From positions 1-34,202 of the IMG/VR virus record IMGVR_UViG_3300031758_000286: DNA of 34,202 nt. One strand, given 5' to 3'. Under the pieces are notes generated by a model. The model was not told the origin of the DNA. It made no database searches and saw only the letters and a list, made by a program, of their open reading frames with translations. Below, piece by piece: positions 22,430-30,935 of this stretch. Numbering within the stretch: the stretch's first letter is position 1; each line of letters starts with the position of its first letter. A program made the position numbers and the translations under genes. This stretch comes from a virus.

Positions 22430-22796
22430 TTATTGGTTATCAGAATATTCTAATGGCGATGATGAAGAAATGCCAGAAGACGAGATGCCTGAGGAAGAAC
22501 CTGAGGACGAAGAGGATCCAGATGATCCTGAGGAAAAATTAAATCCTCGTCAAAAAATGATGTATGATCACTATGAGCATTTAGTGGAAATGTTTGGCAA
22601 GTTTGACCAAACAGCTAAAGCTAACGGTGCACACTACGCACCGTCTAAGTTAAATCCTTTTATTAAACAGGGAATGGTTTGTTCTAACTGTGTATTTTTT
22701 ATGGGTGGACAGGGATGCGAAATTGTAGCTGGGAAGATAGAGTCAAACGCTATTTGTAAGCTGTGGATTATTCCTGAAGATCTTATAGTTAAATAA
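22422..22796 (+). CDS. Acidic Cys-motif protein, paralogue of previous gene
   Basis: A 124-residue protein starting at the ATG at 22422 (eight-base overlap), preceded by AAAAGGTGG. It begins MNNYWLSEYSNGDD, has an extremely acidic stretch of E, D and P near residues 15-42, then a helical part. The C-terminal MVCSNCVFFMGGQGCEIVAG and ICKLWIIP repeat the four-Cys pattern of its neighbour. The two genes probably arose by duplication, with the acidic insert gained here. A metal-bound or chaperone-type role is possible. Confidence 0.75.
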   Translation: MNNYWLSEYSNGDDEEMPEDEMPEEEPEDEEDPDDPEEKLNPRQKMMYDHYEHLVEMFGKFDQTAKANGAHYAPSKLNPFIKQGMVCSNCVFFMGGQGCEIVAGKIESNAICKLWIIPEDLIVK

Positions 22797-22800
22797 GATC
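22779..22800. terminator. Possible hairpin between convergent genes
   Basis: GATCTTAT (22779-22786) and ATAAGATC (22793-22800) pair perfectly over eight bases with a six-base loop containing the plus-strand stop region. It sits exactly where plus-strand 22796 and minus-strand 22799 genes meet. There is no adjoining T tract, so terminator function is uncertain. Confidence 0.4.
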
Positions 22801-22987
22801 AATCAGAATCATCCATTTCTTTTTTGATCACAGCGCCAAATAGAACTATTATCAATGTAATAACGCTGATCTTTATGCCCCATGTTTGTATGTCGCCAGA
22901 CAAAGTAATGAGAACCAATATAGTTCCAGCTATTGTCCAAGCTTGTTCGTAAAGTGCAGTTATTAATTTAGTCATAAATTTTTTCAT
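22799..22987 (-). CDS. Small membrane protein, two transmembrane helices
   Basis: A 62-residue protein beginning MKKFMTKLITALYEQAW, with two hydrophobic segments, TIAGTILVLITLS and ISVITLIIVLFGAVI, and a charged end KKEMDDSD. AGGGAG lies eight bases before its ATG. It is the second gene of the reverse-strand cassette, 18 bases after the large LCCL protein gene. It could be a holin-like or anchoring partner; no family is recognised. Confidence 0.7.
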   Translation of the reverse strand: MKKFMTKLITALYEQAWTIAGTILVLITLSGDIQTWGIKISVITLIIVLFGAVIKKEMDDSD

Positions 22988-23005
22988 TATTATATCTCCC
23001 TGTTG

Positions 23006-25186
23006 TTATCTTCTTCTTGGAGCTCCAGCTACTGGAGCAACGGCTATAACTGCACCAGCAGCTATGACCGCTCTTCTTTGTCCTACATTTATGCTGGAAC
23101 CCAGAGGCACATAAGTATTTAAGCTTCCGGAACCAAATATATTTATTTCTTCTTCAAATGAAGAACGTACTTCTTCTGGAGCATCTTGCACCGCACCAAT
23201 AATCTCCAAAGCTTGCTCTTCTGTTATTTCATCTATCGGAATTTCAGCAAAGATCTCATCTGCTTGATCTCCGTCGATAGAAGATAGTACCTCTGCACTT
23301 GTAGCAATCTCAGTTGCTTGATCTTCTGTTATTCCATTTTCAATAATTGCATCGACGGCTTCTTGAACTTGCTCATCAGTGACTGTGTCACTGCTTAAGA
23401 CATCAACTAGTTCTTCGAATTGTTCATCACTTAATGGTTGATCTAAAACAGCGTCGATAACTGCAGTAAATTCTTCATCGCTTAGTGGCTCTTCAAACAC
23501 TGTATCAAGTACTTCGGCAAAGGCTTCGTCACTTAGTTCTTCTGTAAACACTTGATCAATAACTTCTGTAAACTGTTCTGCAGATAGATCGCCAGATAAT
23601 AATTCTGTAGCTGCAGCGACCAGCTCTTCTTCATTATCAGCTGAAGTTAAAATTTCATCTACGGCATTGGCAAATTCTTCTTCAGTTAGATTTCCAGATA
23701 AGATTTCATCTACTTGATCAGATATCTCTTCTGGAACCGTAGTTTCGGGTTCTGGTTCTGTGATTTCTGGTTCAGGAATAATTATTTCTGGCTCTGTAGT
23801 TTCAGGTTCGGGTATTGTGATTTCTGGTTCAGGAATAATTACCGGCGGTTCTGTATCCGGAGGGATAACAACTGGAGGAATAACTTCTGGCTCAGTTGTA
23901 GTTGTAGTTTCTGGTTCTGTTACAACTGGAGCTTCAGTAGTAGTTGTCTCTGGTTCTGTAGTTGTTGTTGGAGGTTCTGTAGTTGTGGTAGTAGTAGTGG
24001 TCGTAGGCGGCGGTGGTGCGCTAACTACAAATTGAATACCAGAGGACGGTTGTGAGTACACACCGGTTGTGTCGTTATCTGCGCGAACCGTGAAGGTATA
24101 CTCAGTGCCAAGACCACCAGTTCCCTCAAATAGTGAATAGCCAAGAAATATCTCGGTATTTAATGCGCTTGCATCGCCAACATTTCCGGTTGCAACGCCC
24201 CATCCAGCAGAGCCAGTGCTCCATGAGATTGCATACCGCTCTGGAGAAACTCCAGTATCGTCGTTTGCCACTTCCCAGTCAACAAGTACACCCTCACCGG
24301 TGTCTGTGACAGTAACGCTCTGGGGAACTCCAAGAAAGTTGGGTATAGTTGTTGTAGTTGTAGGTGTTTCGCCGGAAGTACCAAGAATACGAATGTAATA
24401 CCCGCACCAGTTACTTCCCCAGTCATAGGTTGAGACGCCATTTGCAGTACTACCTACATAGGATGGGTAGTTGTCTACCAGATATGGTTCAATGATCGCG
24501 GTTTCGCCAACGTCAATTAAACCAGCGTGAACAGCAGCTGAAGAAAACGTTGAGTCATCTGTGTAGGGATTGGAACCCCAGATTGCGCCACCAGAAGTTC
24601 CAGTGACAGTAAAGGCTTGATATGGACCGCAGCCATTATTTCCAGGAGTAAAAGGCAGTGGTGCTGGAGTGATAGATAAATTTACATTATCAATGCTCGG
24701 ACCGTAGTGCCCAGCCCAGTATCCATTGTCTATACCACTAAAGGTTATTGTAGCGGTTGTTGCTCCCTCAGGAATGGTAATGGACAAACTGAAGTTTTCC
24801 AGGTTATGGGAAATAGATCTAGTGACCGTAGCTGAAGCGGGAGAGGGGGAGTCTGAGGATAGAGTTGCTGTCCAGGTGTCTGACACAGCACCTTGGCCTA
24901 TGCTATTCGTCGTACTATTATTAACCACAAATGAAAAATTTATAATCTCTCCTGGTGTGACAGGAATAGATTGAAAAACTTCGCCCGTTTCATAAGAAAA
25001 TTGCAAAGAGCCATTGAATAAAACTCCAGAGCCTCCGTTCTGGGAGACAGTCCATCCGGAGGATCCATTAAAGTCTCCATTGACAAAAGTGTTACTTGCT
25101 TGCGCACTGGATAGTGGTGCAAAAAATCCTACAACAGCTATACTTACCGTTGATAATCTAAATAAATTACTTATAAAATTCCGCAT
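23006..25186 (-). CDS. Large secreted surface protein with LCCL and FnIII domains
   Basis: A 726-residue protein. ATG 25186 is preferred over ATG 25198 and TTG 25210: GGGAG lies five bases upstream and a promoter motif ends about 20 bases before it. Residues 1-30 are a signal peptide (cut after AQA). Residues 31-175 form a galactose-binding-like beta sandwich. Residues 186-270 are an LCCL domain (GSNPYTDDS, AAVHAGLIDVG, YVGSTANGVSTYDWGS). Residues 286-390 are FnIII-like. A Pro/Thr/Glu linker follows (391-488), then about nine helical repeats of the LSDEEFTAVIDAVL type (489-665). The end is a hydrophobic helix and RRR, which suggests membrane or wall retention. It is likely displayed on the infected cell or virion. 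It resembles freshwater actinobacterial surface proteins, suggesting acquisition from a host. Confidence 0.88.
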   Translation of the reverse strand: MRNFISNLFRLSTVSIAVVGFFAPLSSAQASNTFVNGDFNGSSGWTVSQNGGSGVLFNGSLQFSYETGEVFQSIPVTPGEIINFSFVVNNSTTNSIGQGAVSDTWTATLSSDSPSPASATVTRSISHNLENFSLSITIPEGATTATITFSGIDNGYWAGHYGPSIDNVNLSITPAPLPFTPGNNGCGPYQAFTVTGTSGGAIWGSNPYTDDSTFSSAAVHAGLIDVGETAIIEPYLVDNYPSYVGSTANGVSTYDWGSNWCGYYIRILGTSGETPTTTTTIPNFLGVPQSVTVTDTGEGVLVDWEVANDDTGVSPERYAISWSTGSAGWGVATGNVGDASALNTEIFLGYSLFEGTGGLGTEYTFTVRADNDTTGVYSQPSSGIQFVVSAPPPPTTTTTTTTTEPPTTTTEPETTTTEAPVVTEPETTTTTEPEVIPPVVIPPDTEPPVIIPEPEITIPEPETTEPEIIIPEPEITEPEPETTVPEEISDQVDEILSGNLTEEEFANAVDEILTSADNEEELVAAATELLSGDLSAEQFTEVIDQVFTEELSDEAFAEVLDTVFEEPLSDEEFTAVIDAVLDQPLSDEQFEELVDVLSSDTVTDEQVQEAVDAIIENGITEDQATEIATSAEVLSSIDGDQADEIFAEIPIDEITEEQALEIIGAVQDAPEEVRSSFEEEINIFGSGSLNTYVPLGSSINVGQRRAVIAAGAVIAVAPVAGAPRRR

Positions 25187-25207
25187 AAAGACTCCCATCC
25201 TCTTGTG

Positions 25208-25216
25208 CAATAGTAA
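25208..25216 (-). promoter_or_regulatory. Candidate late promoter on reverse strand, TTACTATTG
   Basis: Read on the minus strand, the motif begins 30 bases before the ATG at 25186. It is the reverse-strand partner of the copy at 25271 and shares its TTG ending, so the two face away from each other. Confidence 0.5.
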
Positions 25217-25270
25217 GACTAAACTCCTTGAATCAAATTGACTTTAACTAGCGCAAAGCTGAAAAATATG

Positions 25271-25279
25271 TTACTATTG
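25271..25279 (+). promoter_or_regulatory. Candidate late promoter, TTACTATTG
   Basis: Sixth plus-strand copy, 52 bases before the fibre gene ATG at 25323, in the 136-base gap between divergent genes. The leader contains TAGAGG just before the ATG. Confidence 0.5.
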
Positions 25280-25322
25280 TTCTATAAAGCGCTTACTTTA
25301 TCTATTTTTATAGAGGTTTTTA

Positions 25323-28300
25323 ATGGCCAATACCCTTGTTATAAAAAATTCAGGTACTTCTACGTCCGTACCCTCTGCTCTGACTCATGGTGAAGTAGCA
25401 ATCAATTATGCAGACGGTAAAATATTTTATAAAAACGCATCTAATACTATCGTTGCTTCTAAATTAATTACTGCAATTACTGGAACAACAGATCAAATAA
25501 ATGTAACTGAAACATCTGGTTCTTTTGCAATTAGCTTACCATCCTCTATATCAGTTACCAATAATGTAACTGCTGGAGGCTATCTTATTTCTAACAACTC
25601 ATCTGGTGATGAGGGTGGTGAAATATTCCTAAAGAAAGCTGTTACAAATACCACTCTGACTGGTGGTGTTACCATTGATGTCTATCAAAACAGGCTTCGT
25701 TTTTTTGAGCAGGGGGGGACAGCCAGGGGTTTTTATATTGACATAAGTACTGGAGGCAATGGTGCCAGTACGGACATTCTTGCTGGCGTACAGGGCCCCC
25801 AAGGTGCCCAAGGCCCCCAAGGTGCAACTGGATCACAAGGCGCTACCGGCCCTCAGGGTACACAAGGCCCCCAAGGTGCTACGGGTTCCCAGGGTTCACA
25901 AGGGCCACAGGGGGACATTGGCCCCCAAGGTGCCACAGGTCCCCAAGGTTCTACTGGGCCACAAGGTTCTACCGGTCCCCAGGGAGATGTGGGTCCACAG
26001 GGTGCACAAGGAGCAACAGGATCTCAAGGCCCGCAAGGGGCAGTAGGAGCACAGGGAGCTACTGGGCCCCAAGGTTCAACTGGAGCACAAGGCGCTACGG
26101 GTCCACAAGGAGACGCTGGACCCCAAGGCGCAACTGGCCCCCAAGGTTCTACGGGAGCACAAGGGGCAACTGGAGCACAAGGACCACAGGGTGATATTGG
26201 TCCACAGGGGGCAACTGGACCACAAGGTGCACAGGGAGATGTTGGTTCACAAGGGGCTACTGGCCCCCAAGGTGCTCAAGGTGCCACAGGCGCGCAAGGC
26301 CCACAAGGCGCTACTGGCCCCCAAGGTGCCACTGGACCTCAGGGTTCAACTGGAGCACAAGGCGCTCAGGGTCCAGTTGGTGGAGATGGTCCACAGGGTG
26401 ACGTTGGCCCTCAAGGCGCTACTGGCCCTCAGGGAGCAACAGGGGCTCAGGGTCCACAGGGGGCTACCGGAGCACAAGGCTCAACGGGAGCCCAAGGAGC
26501 TACAGGCGCCCAAGGACCGCAAGGTCCTCAAGGAGATATAGGTCCTCAGGGAGCTACTGGTGCCCAGGGAGCTACTGGTGCCCAAGGAGCCACGGGGGCA
26601 CAAGGTGACACTGGACCACAGGGTTCGACTGGACCACAAGGAGATGTGGGTCCTCAAGGTGCAGTTGGCTCACAGGGAGCTCAAGGTGCAACGGGCCCCC
26701 AAGGTGCTACTGGCCCCCAAGGTTCTACTGGTCCTCAGGGGCCACAGGGCCCACAAGGAGATACTGGCCCGCAAGGTGCAACAGGTGCACAGGGTGCCAC
26801 AGGCGCCCAAGGACCGCAAGGAGCTACTGGTTCTCAAGGCGCACAAGGAGTCCAGGGTTCACAAGGGCCACAAGGCCCAGTCGGAAACCTTAACTCACAC
26901 GAATCAGTAAGAACCGCTACAAATGCAGCCCTTCCCAACTCTCCTACATATACTGCTGGTACTGCTGATGACAATAACGGAACTGGCGATGGCGCGTATC
27001 TTCAAGCATCAACATTTGGTGCTCTTGTTGTTGACTCACGTACTGTTGTTGCCAACGACAGAGTTCTCGTTAAAAACCAAATTAACCAAATCCATAACGG
27101 TATCTATGTTGTAACAACAGTTGGCGACGGCTCTACATATTGGCGACTAACTCGTACCTCCGACTTTGACAATACCGATGGTACAGAAGTTCAAAACGGT
27201 GACTATGTTTTTGTTTCACTAGGAACAGCAAATACGGGTACATCTTGGATGATGAACTCAATCGGTACGAATCCAGACAATTCAATAATTATCGGAACAG
27301 ACGGAATGAACTGGGTTAATGTTGGTGGTGCTGGTCCACAAGGCGCTCAAGGACCGCAAGGTGCTGGTGGAACAATTGCATACTGGGGTTCATTTTGGTC
27401 AAATCAAGATCAAACCGCAGTAGCTGCAAATACAGCTTATGCAATAACTTATGATAATTATGATTCTAATAATTTTGGAGTAACACTTTCTAATAATTCA
27501 AGAATTAATTTCGGTTATGCTGGCGTATATTCTTTGACTTTCTCAGTCCAATGGGCAAACAGTGATAGTCAGATTCATGATGCAAATATCTGGTTTAAGA
27601 AGAATGGTTCTAATATTCCTGACTCAGATAGCCGATGGAGCGTTGTTGAAAGCCATGGCGGAACAGATGGTAGAGCCATAGGTACAGTTAACCTGGTCTT
27701 AAGCCTCAATGCTAATGACTATATTGAGTTGTTTTGGCAAACAACAAATACTGGTATATCACTTGATTATTTTCCAGCAGTTTCTCCAGCACCAGCAATT
27801 CCTTCTATTATATTTACCGCTGTTCAGGTTACCTATACACAAGTTGGACCTCAAGGGCCCCAAGGTGCAACGGGTTCTCAGGGGGCAACTGGACCCCAGG
27901 GCGCTACAGGCGCTCAAGGTGCTACTGGAGCGCAAGGGTCACAAGGTGCTACTGGAGCTCAGGGAGCCACAGGTGCCCAAGGAGATACAGGACCGCAAGG
28001 TTCAACAGGCGCTCAAGGTCCAATAGGACCTCAGGGTGACACTGGACCTCAGGGCCCTCAGGGATCTGTTGGCCCTCAAGGAGCCACTGGTCCTCAAGGA
28101 GCCACAGGTCCCCAAGGTGCAACTGGCCCACAAGGAGATGTCGGGCCCCAAGGTGCTACAGGTGCCCAGGGTGCAACCGGACCACAGGGGGCACAGGGAG
28201 CCACAGGTCCTCAGGGCGCAACAGGCGCCCAAGGTGCTACTGGCGCTCAAGGAGATGTTGGTCCACAGGGTTCCGTGGGTCCACAGGGACCACAAGGTTC

Positions 28301-29579
28301 TATTGGACCTCAAGGTGAAACGGGGTCACAGGGTGCAACTGGTCCACAAGGTGCTACTGGTGCCCAAGGTGCTACAGGAGCCCAAGGCGATACTGGTCCC
28401 CAAGGTTCAACTGGACCACAGGGACCACAGGGTGACACAGGTCCTCAAGGTTCAACTGGTGCTACTGGCCCCCAAGGAGCTACCGGTGCTCAAGGTGCTA
28501 CTGGCCCTCAAGGCGCCACTGGCCCTCAAGGCGCCACTGGCCCACAAGGTGATATCGGTCCTCAGGGTGCCCAAGGAGCCACAGGCCCTCAAGGAGCTAC
28601 AGGCGCTCAAGGAGCTACCGGTCCTCAAGGTGCTACAGGTCCCCAGGGAGACATGGGACCGCAAGGATCAACAGGTCCACAAGGGCCCCAAGGTGCAACT
28701 GGAGCACAAGGTGCTACTGGTCCAGTAGCTGGTTCTGCTAATCAAGTTGTCTATAAAGATGGTTCTAATGCAGCTGCTGGCAGCGCAAACCTTACCTTTG
28801 ACGGAACACGCCTAACAGCAGCAGCCTTAACGGTTGATACAAATACTCTTTATGTTGATGCAACTAATAATCGTGTTGGTGTTGGCACTTCTTCACCATC
28901 TGTTGAGCTCGATGTTCTTGGAACTCAAGTTATTCGTGTGGCATCCACGCAAGATGGTATTCAGTTGGCCGGTCGTGCTGGCGGAACTGGATCATTGTCT
29001 ACAAAATTTATACCAACTACGTTGACCGCAAACAGAACATTAACTTTACCAAATAAATCTGGAACTGTTGCTACAACAGCTGATATTGGTCTTGTTTACT
29101 TGTCAAGTGGCACATTCTCTGGCGCAACAGTAGTCAACTTGCAGTCAATATTTTCGTCTACTTATGATAATTATCGTCTTGTATTAACAAACTTGCAAGC
29201 AGCAAGCGGAGACTTTTATCTCTTCTATATCAATATGCTTTCTGGTGGCACAGCAGCAGCAACAGCTTACTACTACGCTATGCAGGGACTTACATTTGGC
29301 GGAGTCGCAGACAATTATACTGGGCAAAATTCAAGCATAGGAGTATGTGGTGGAATATCTAACTCGGATATTCATATTGTTATGGATATATCTCGCCCAT
29401 TTGTTGCAGATAGAACAATTATTTCAGCGCACTGTGCGTCGGCATGGGGTAACTATACATCCACTGTTCAACATACAACGGCATCGTCTTATGATGGAAT
29501 ACAGCTTAACAATTTCAGATTAGGAGCAAGCACTGTCAATCTTTCTGGAACATGGAAACTTTATGGATATACAAACTAA
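25323..29579 (+). CDS. Collagen-like tail fibre protein
   Basis: A 1418-residue fibre. The N-terminus ([20 protein letters not shown]) is a common tail-fibre attachment domain. Gly-X-Y block 1 covers residues 155-520 (122 triplets), mainly GPQ, GAT, GAQ. Residues about 521-670 form a fibre domain found in other phage tail proteins ([20 protein letters not shown]). Residues about 680-835 look like a C1q/TNF-type jelly roll. Block 2 covers 842-1135 (98 triplets). The end has the [16 protein letters not shown] shaft motif and a C-terminal beta domain that may bind receptor. Collagen geometry suggests about 105 and 84 nm for the two blocks if fully triple-helical. No Pro or Lys occurs at Y positions. 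TAGAGG precedes the ATG. Confidence 0.95.
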   Translation: MANTLVIKNSGTSTSVPSALTHGEVAINYADGKIFYKNASNTIVASKLITAITGTTDQINVTETSGSFAISLPSSISVTNNVTAGGYLISNNSSGDEGGEIFLKKAVTNTTLTGGVTIDVYQNRLRFFEQGGTARGFYIDISTGGNGASTDILAGVQGPQGAQGPQGATGSQGATGPQGTQGPQGATGSQGSQGPQGDIGPQGATGPQGSTGPQGSTGPQGDVGPQGAQGATGSQGPQGAVGAQGATGPQGSTGAQGATGPQGDAGPQGATGPQGSTGAQGATGAQGPQGDIGPQGATGPQGAQGDVGSQGATGPQGAQGATGAQGPQGATGPQGATGPQGSTGAQGAQGPVGGDGPQGDVGPQGATGPQGATGAQGPQGATGAQGSTGAQGATGAQGPQGPQGDIGPQGATGAQGATGAQGATGAQGDTGPQGSTGPQGDVGPQGAVGSQGAQGATGPQGATGPQGSTGPQGPQGPQGDTGPQGATGAQGATGAQGPQGATGSQGAQGVQGSQGPQGPVGNLNSHESVRTATNAALPNSPTYTAGTADDNNGTGDGAYLQASTFGALVVDSRTVVANDRVLVKNQINQIHNGIYVVTTVGDGSTYWRLTRTSDFDNTDGTEVQNGDYVFVSLGTANTGTSWMMNSIGTNPDNSIIIGTDGMNWVNVGGAGPQGAQGPQGAGGTIAYWGSFWSNQDQTAVAANTAYAITYDNYDSNNFGVTLSNNSRINFGYAGVYSLTFSVQWANSDSQIHDANIWFKKNGSNIPDSDSRWSVVESHGGTDGRAIGTVNLVLSLNANDYIELFWQTTNTGISLDYFPAVSPAPAIPSIIFTAVQVTYTQVGPQGPQGATGSQGATGPQGATGAQGATGAQGSQGATGAQGATGAQGDTGPQGSTGAQGPIGPQGDTGPQGPQGSVGPQGATGPQGATGPQGATGPQGDVGPQGATGAQGATGPQGAQGATGPQGATGAQGATGAQGDVGPQGSVGPQGPQGSIGPQGETGSQGATGPQGATGAQGATGAQGDTGPQGSTGPQGPQGDTGPQGSTGATGPQGATGAQGATGPQGATGPQGATGPQGDIGPQGAQGATGPQGATGAQGATGPQGATGPQGDMGPQGSTGPQGPQGATGAQGATGPVAGSANQVVYKDGSNAAAGSANLTFDGTRLTAAALTVDTNTLYVDATNNRVGVGTSSPSVELDVLGTQVIRVASTQDGIQLAGRAGGTGSLSTKFIPTTLTANRTLTLPNKSGTVATTADIGLVYLSSGTFSGATVVNLQSIFSSTYDNYRLVLTNLQAASGDFYLFYINMLSGGTAAATAYYYAMQGLTFGGVADNYTGQNSSIGVCGGISNSDIHIVMDISRPFVADRTIISAHCASAWGNYTSTVQHTTASSYDGIQLNNFRLGASTVNLSGTWKLYGYTN
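25785..26882 (+). repeat. Collagen-type repeat block 1, 122 Gly-X-Y triplets
   Basis: Uninterrupted nine-base periodicity with frequent units such as GGCCCCCAAGGTGC and many synonymous variants. The low-stop composition opens long false frames on both strands. Confidence 0.95.
27846..28727 (+). repeat. Collagen-type repeat block 2, 98 Gly-X-Y triplets
   Basis: A second uninterrupted Gly-X-Y run with the same triplet vocabulary ([15 protein letters not shown]). It is separated from the first block by two folded domains. The DNA similarity makes exchange between blocks possible. Confidence 0.95.
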
Positions 29580-29591
29580 TAGGAGATTAAA

Positions 29592-29777
29592 ATGCCACGT
29601 GTGAAATACACATATGATGGTTCAACTGAAACGGAAACGACAGCAAACTTTTCTGGAGCAGAAGAAACCGCTCAGGATGCACTGGATGCATCGAATCAGT
29701 CTGATTACAATACAAACTCTAAACAAGTTAGTAGAGATATAGCCGATAATCGTCGGTTTATAATGGAGGTCATCTAA
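29592..29777 (+). CDS. Small acidic hypothetical protein, 61 residues
   Basis: Begins MPRVKYTYDGSTETETTANF and contains a helix-prone, polar middle ending in RRFIMEVI. AGGAG lies seven bases before the ATG, twelve bases after the fibre gene. Possibly a chaperone or connector for tail-fibre proteins, based only on position. Confidence 0.65.
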   Translation: MPRVKYTYDGSTETETTANFSGAEETAQDALDASNQSDYNTNSKQVSRDIADNRRFIMEVI

Positions 29778-30151
29778 TGGCGTTGCAAATGAAAAGGCTA
29801 TCTGGTCCAGAAAATTTTGCTGTAGCAGACACCGCAGAAGATTTATATACAGTTCCAAGAAATACTGGTTATACTACAACTGCTGTTATTAAAGAGATTA
29901 TATTATGTAATACCGCAGCATCTAGTGCAACAGTGACGCTTTGGTTAAAGCCTAAGAATGTTACGGTAGGCACCGATCATATTTTTATCAATTCATTAAC
30001 ACTTGCTGCAAACGAAACTGTTACACTGTCAACATCCTTAGTTTTAACTAATTCTGATAATACAGCTGGTGATACTTATTCTGATAAAATAAGAGGTAAA
30101 GCTAGCACTACTACGGTTAATTATATGATCAATGGATATGAAGAATACTGA
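29777..30151 (+). CDS. Beta-sandwich structural protein, probably virion
   Basis: A 124-residue Thr-rich protein with alternating strands: VIKEIILCNTAASSATVTLW and then LTLAANETVTLSTSLVLTNS. This resembles small Ig-like or decoration-type phage proteins seen beside tail-fibre genes. The ATG overlaps the previous stop (TAATG) and GGAGG lies upstream. No named family is recognised. Confidence 0.75.
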   Translation: MALQMKRLSGPENFAVADTAEDLYTVPRNTGYTTTAVIKEIILCNTAASSATVTLWLKPKNVTVGTDHIFINSLTLAANETVTLSTSLVLTNSDNTAGDTYSDKIRGKASTTTVNYMINGYEEY

Positions 30152-30156
30152 TAATT

Positions 30157-30933
30157 ATGGGAAAGTTTATTAGAGTTAACAATACTACAACTGGTGTGAG
30201 TTTTGTTGGTGGCACTTCGTCTACATACTCTGATTTACTAACATTGGGTAACCTAGTTGACGTTGCTGATCAAATATACGGATCAGGAGCCGATGGTTCT
30301 GTTACCTTTGATGGTTCAAGTACCGTCTTATCAATGGCCCCATCAACTTCAGTATACACTATGACAAGGGATATATATTGCTATAATTTAACTTTGTCAG
30401 CAAACGTTCGTTTAAATCCAGCTGGATATAGAATATTTGTACAAAATAGTTTAACTTTTGGTAGTGGTTCTACTATAGGTTTCACAACAGGCTTTTCTAC
30501 TGCCGGATCAATTCAGCAAGGGGGCGCAAACAATACTGCTGTCACCCATAGTCTTGGTGGTTCTAGCGCTACTCAAACTGCAACTGCACCGACAGCTGCA
30601 ACTGGTGGCACTGATTATTATAAGCAGTCGTTCCAAGCTGTCCGAGGCTACTCCATAACAGGGTCCTCAACTACTCCAACCTTTTTGCGTGGTGGAGCTG
30701 GTGGCGTTTCTGGAGCTGGTGGTGGCGTTGTAATACTCGCAGCAAGATTTATCACTGTTTCAAGTGGCACTGGTTATATTAAGGCACCAGGTACAAGCGG
30801 TTCTGGTGGCGGTGGTGGCGGAGCAATTATTGTCATATCTTCATCCGCAGCTTTAAATAGTGGAATAACAACTGACGTTACTGGTGGAACCAGCTGCGCT
30901 GCCGGAAATGTTATTTATTGTCAGGTAGCTTAA
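30157..30933 (+). CDS. Gly-rich adhesin-like tail protein
   Basis: A 258-residue protein paralogous to the next one. The shared N-terminal part is a beta-repeat domain: GADGSVTFDGSSTVL, MTRDIYCYNLTLS and GYRIFVQNSLTFG. The C-terminal half is Gly-rich (GGAGGVSGAGGGVVILAA, then GTSGSGGGGGGAIIVISS), of the kind that packs as a polyglycine II sandwich in T-even gp38-type receptor-binding adhesins. It follows the fibre genes directly and probably forms part of the fibre tip. The ribosome-binding site is weak. Confidence 0.8.
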   Translation: MGKFIRVNNTTTGVSFVGGTSSTYSDLLTLGNLVDVADQIYGSGADGSVTFDGSSTVLSMAPSTSVYTMTRDIYCYNLTLSANVRLNPAGYRIFVQNSLTFGSGSTIGFTTGFSTAGSIQQGGANNTAVTHSLGGSSATQTATAPTAATGGTDYYKQSFQAVRGYSITGSSTTPTFLRGGAGGVSGAGGGVVILAARFITVSSGTGYIKAPGTSGSGGGGGGAIIVISSSAALNSGITTDVTGGTSCAAGNVIYCQVA

Positions 30934-30935
30934 TT

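Noticed and set aside
23714-24055. Plus-strand frames opposite the Pro/Thr/Glu linker of the LCCL gene
   Set aside because: Composition is the mirror of Thr/Glu/Pro codons (Val/Ser/Gly or Phe/Trp/Cys runs); the minus-strand gene has signal peptide and domains.
26191-26910. Long open frames rich in Lys, His, Leu and Val in a second frame of the collagen block
   Set aside because: They are produced by the nine-base GGNCCNCAR-type repeat lacking stops. They have no ribosome-binding sites and vanish outside the repeat.
28002-28728. Open frames on both strands in collagen block 2, including Ser/Thr/Leu-rich reverse-strand frames
   Set aside because: Same repeat artefact; no start signals and no family resemblance.
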